NCBI GenBank assembly: GCA_900770225.1
Contig: CAAGJU010000273.1
Location: 1-6,605, forward strand
Length of the DNA: 6,605 bases
Direction of reading: 5' to 3'
Origin: Lachnospiraceae bacterium
GTDB lineage: Bacteria; Bacillota; Clostridia; Lachnospirales; Lachnospiraceae
Shown: in pieces, positions 5,261 through 6,605 of the stretch
Numbering within the stretch: the stretch's first letter is position 1
Layout: every line of letters starts with the position of its first letter
Notes under the pieces: generated by a model
Seen by the model: the letters and a program-made list of their open reading frames with translations, nothing else
The model's database searches: none
Told to the model about the DNA's origin: nothing
Made by a program: the position numbers and the translations under genes

Positions 5261-6313
5261 ATGAAACAGAAGATCACAATCAATGATATTGCCAGACTTG
5301 CGGGTGTATCCAAGGCAACTGTCTCTTTTTACCTGAACGGAAAATATGAGCGTATGTCGGAAAGTACGCGTCAGAGAATTGGAGAGGCGATCCGCAAGAC
5401 AGACTATCGTCCCAGCATGGTTGCCCGTTCCCTGAACTTCAAGCAGACCCATCTGATCGGCGTCATTATCGGGGATATTACCAACTCCTTTGCTGCCCAG
5501 ATCGTCAAAGGTGTCGATGAAGTATGTCGCAGCCATGACTATCAGATGATCGTCGGGGACAGCGGCTATGAATTGAAGAACGAGCATAAATGCGTCGTCA
5601 GTATGGCTGCCATGGGCGTTGACGGTTTCATTGTGCAGCCCACGGTTCACTTTGAAACCATGTGGAATGAGCAGCACATTGATAAACCGATTGTTTATTT
5701 TGATTCGCCCAACAGCCTCGACAAAGGGCTCTGGGTTAAGACGAACAACTATGAAGCGGTTCTCGAAGCGACGGAGCGGATGGTCAGCCGCGGCTATCAG
5801 CGCTTCGTAATGATTACGGCAGATCCTTACGTTCTTCATACGCGTCTTGAGAGAAACAGAGGCTTTACGGATTGTCTGGATGAGCGCGGCATTCCGTATG
5901 AAGTCATCATTGCGGATGCGAATACAACGGCTGCGATGATCGAAGATAAACTGAAGCCATATCTGAACAAAGAACAGCCGACCTGCGTCTTTGCCTGCAA
6001 CAACTGGCTGCTGGATAAGACCTATCTGGTGCTGCGCAAATACAGTTCCCTGATGCCGCAGTATCTTGGTCTGATCGGTTTTGATTCCCTGGAGTGGACG
6101 CAGCTGGCGGTTCCTTCCATTACGACGATTGTTCAGCCTGCCTATGAGGAAGGAAAATGTGCTGCCCGCGTATTGATTGATGCGATCGAAGGCACTGGCC
6201 AGGAAGTTCCAAACCACATTCTGATGTGCCGCATCAATGAAATGGCATCGACGAAGAGAAATTCCTCATCCAAAGATGATAATCCCAGCGACAATTCACC
6301 CGGACGGGCGTAA
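5261..6313 (+). CDS. LacI/GalR-family transcriptional regulator, probable KdgR-like repressor of kdgA-kdgK
   Basis: A 350-residue DNA-binding protein of normal LacI-family length. The N-terminal helix-turn-helix is ITINDIARLAGVSKATVSFYLNG (starting at residue 5). The position usually Arg in TVSR is Phe23, a variant seen in some Firmicutes regulators. The hinge helix YRPSMVARSL (49-58) is followed by a periplasmic-binding-protein-like core: LIGVIIGDITNSF (65-77), VDGFIVQP (120-127), IVYFDSP (144-150), RFVMIT (181-186), RLERNRGFTDCL (195-206), LIGFDSLEWTQLAVPSITTI (271-290). The tail 331-350 is polar (Ser, Asp, Asn, Lys) and probably disordered. GGAGG (5250-5254) lies 6 bases before ATG. It is divergent from kdgA with matching operators at both start sites, so the likely role is repression of kdgA-kdgK and of itself. 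The inducer would be a pathway intermediate such as KDG or KDPG; that is inference. The gene name is withheld because LacI paralogues are many. Confidence 0.92.
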   Translation: MKQKITINDIARLAGVSKATVSFYLNGKYERMSESTRQRIGEAIRKTDYRPSMVARSLNFKQTHLIGVIIGDITNSFAAQIVKGVDEVCRSHDYQMIVGDSGYELKNEHKCVVSMAAMGVDGFIVQPTVHFETMWNEQHIDKPIVYFDSPNSLDKGLWVKTNNYEAVLEATERMVSRGYQRFVMITADPYVLHTRLERNRGFTDCLDERGIPYEVIIADANTTAAMIEDKLKPYLNKEQPTCVFACNNWLLDKTYLVLRKYSSLMPQYLGLIGFDSLEWTQLAVPSITTIVQPAYEEGKCAARVLIDAIEGTGQEVPNHILMCRINEMASTKRNSSSKDDNPSDNSPGRA

Positions 6314-6332
6314 CTGGCTGTAGAATTGTTTT
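6291..6332 (+). terminator. Weak candidate terminator at the 3' end of the regulator gene
   Basis: ACAATTC (6291-6297) pairs with GAATTGT (6323-6329), followed by TTTT ending at 6332. The 25-base loop holds a small CCC/GGG hairpin. The stem is AT-rich and includes the regulator's last codons, so it is a poor intrinsic terminator. Read-through into the next gene is possible. Confidence 0.25.
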
Positions 6333-6339
6333 CCTGCGG

Positions 6340-6345
6340 TATAAT
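6340..6345 (+). promoter_or_regulatory. Probable -10 box of the aminopeptidase gene
   Basis: A perfect TATAAT lies 21 bases before the ATG at 6367. No convincing -35 box exists (CTGTAG, 6318-6323, is the best at 16 bp). The 53-base gap after the regulator stop therefore probably carries a separate promoter, which fits an unrelated housekeeping function downstream. Confidence 0.5.
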
Positions 6346-6366
6346 GAGCGGCGGAAAGAGGATACT

Positions 6367-6605
6367 ATGACAGAAATTAAGGAAAAAGATCTTCAGTCTC
6401 TGGAAAAGAAGTACAGCCAGAATGATAAGGCACGCGTCGTCCGCAATGCCCTGACGAATAATGACATTTCAACGATCTCCAATGTTCTGGAGGCACAGGA
6501 AGCCAATCCGCGGTATTTTTCGATCGACCTCGCCAAGCTTCCGGTAACCAATCAGTTGCAGTCGGGACGCTGCTGGATCTTCTCGTCCATGACCGTTCTG
6601 CGTGA
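6367..6605 (+). CDS. pepC: Aminopeptidase C (peptidase C1B, bleomycin-hydrolase type), N-terminal part
   Basis: The first 79 codons of a gene that runs off the window. The frame begins MTEIKEKDLQSLEKKY and reaches PVTNQLQSGRCWIF, the papain-like active-site signature of PepC/bleomycin hydrolase. Cys69 is the nucleophile, and Gln63, six residues earlier, is the oxyanion-hole Gln, as in papain (Q19/C25). The distance from the N-terminus to the catalytic Cys matches bacterial PepC proteins, which are about 440 residues, hexameric and cytosolic, and remove N-terminal residues from peptides. The His and Asn of the triad would lie beyond the window. An AAAGAGG site (6355-6361) lies 5 bases before ATG. 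It follows the regulator on the same strand but has its own likely promoter and no obvious role in uronate use. Confidence 0.9.
   Translation, partial: MTEIKEKDLQSLEKKYSQNDKARVVRNALTNNDISTISNVLEAQEANPRYFSIDLAKLPVTNQLQSGRCWIFSSMTVLR

Noticed and set aside
3116..6217. Long antisense frames opposite kdgK, kdgA and the regulator gene (each over 320 codons)
   Set aside because: Each sits opposite a strongly conserved gene and its translation resembles no known family. The same effect appears at every gene here, which points to codon usage that avoids reverse-strand stops, not to real genes.

Overview
The window is bacterial and looks like a Bacillota (Firmicutes) chromosome, probably a fermentative gut anaerobe. 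The evidence is the consensus sigma-A-type promoters, AAAGGA/GGAGG ribosome binding sites, U-tailed hairpin terminators, a ComEB-like dCMP deaminase, a bleomycin-hydrolase/PepC-type aminopeptidase and a LacI-type regulator beside kdgA/kdgK. Base composition is close to 50% GC. An Erysipelotrichia- or Clostridia-like source is possible, but the sequence alone does not fix the genus.

Layout from left to right: (1) the 3' end of a dCMP deaminase gene on +. (2) A hairpin terminator shared with the convergent gene. (3) An IolC-like PfkB sugar kinase on -. (4) A 138-bp divergent promoter region with a striking 26-bp near-palindrome. (5) uxaC, uronate isomerase, on +. (6) A convergent spacer with two hairpin terminators. 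(7) A two-gene operon on -, kdgA-kdgK, in which kdgA encodes a KDPG aldolase fused to a C-terminal VOC/glyoxalase-like domain. (8) A 226-bp divergent control region with mirror-image promoters, each with a matching LacI-type operator near its expected start site. (9) A LacI-family regulator on +. (10) The 5' end of an aminopeptidase C gene on +.

Taken together, the centre of the window is a hexuronate catabolic locus. UxaC opens the pathway (D-glucuronate to D-fructuronate, D-galacturonate to D-tagaturonate). KdgK and KdgA close it (KDG to KDPG to pyruvate plus glyceraldehyde-3-phosphate). The oxidoreductase and dehydratase steps between (UxuB/UxaB and UxuA/UxaA) are not in this window. The LacI-type protein is the likely local repressor of kdgA-kdgK and of itself (KdgR-like). 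The iolC/uxaC pair lacks that operator and carries a different palindrome, so it probably answers to another regulator. dCMP deaminase and aminopeptidase C are housekeeping flanks.

No RNA genes, mobile elements or CRISPR arrays were seen. The most notable points are the aldolase-VOC fusion, the IolC-like kinase paired with uxaC instead of with inositol genes, and the two distinct operator systems.
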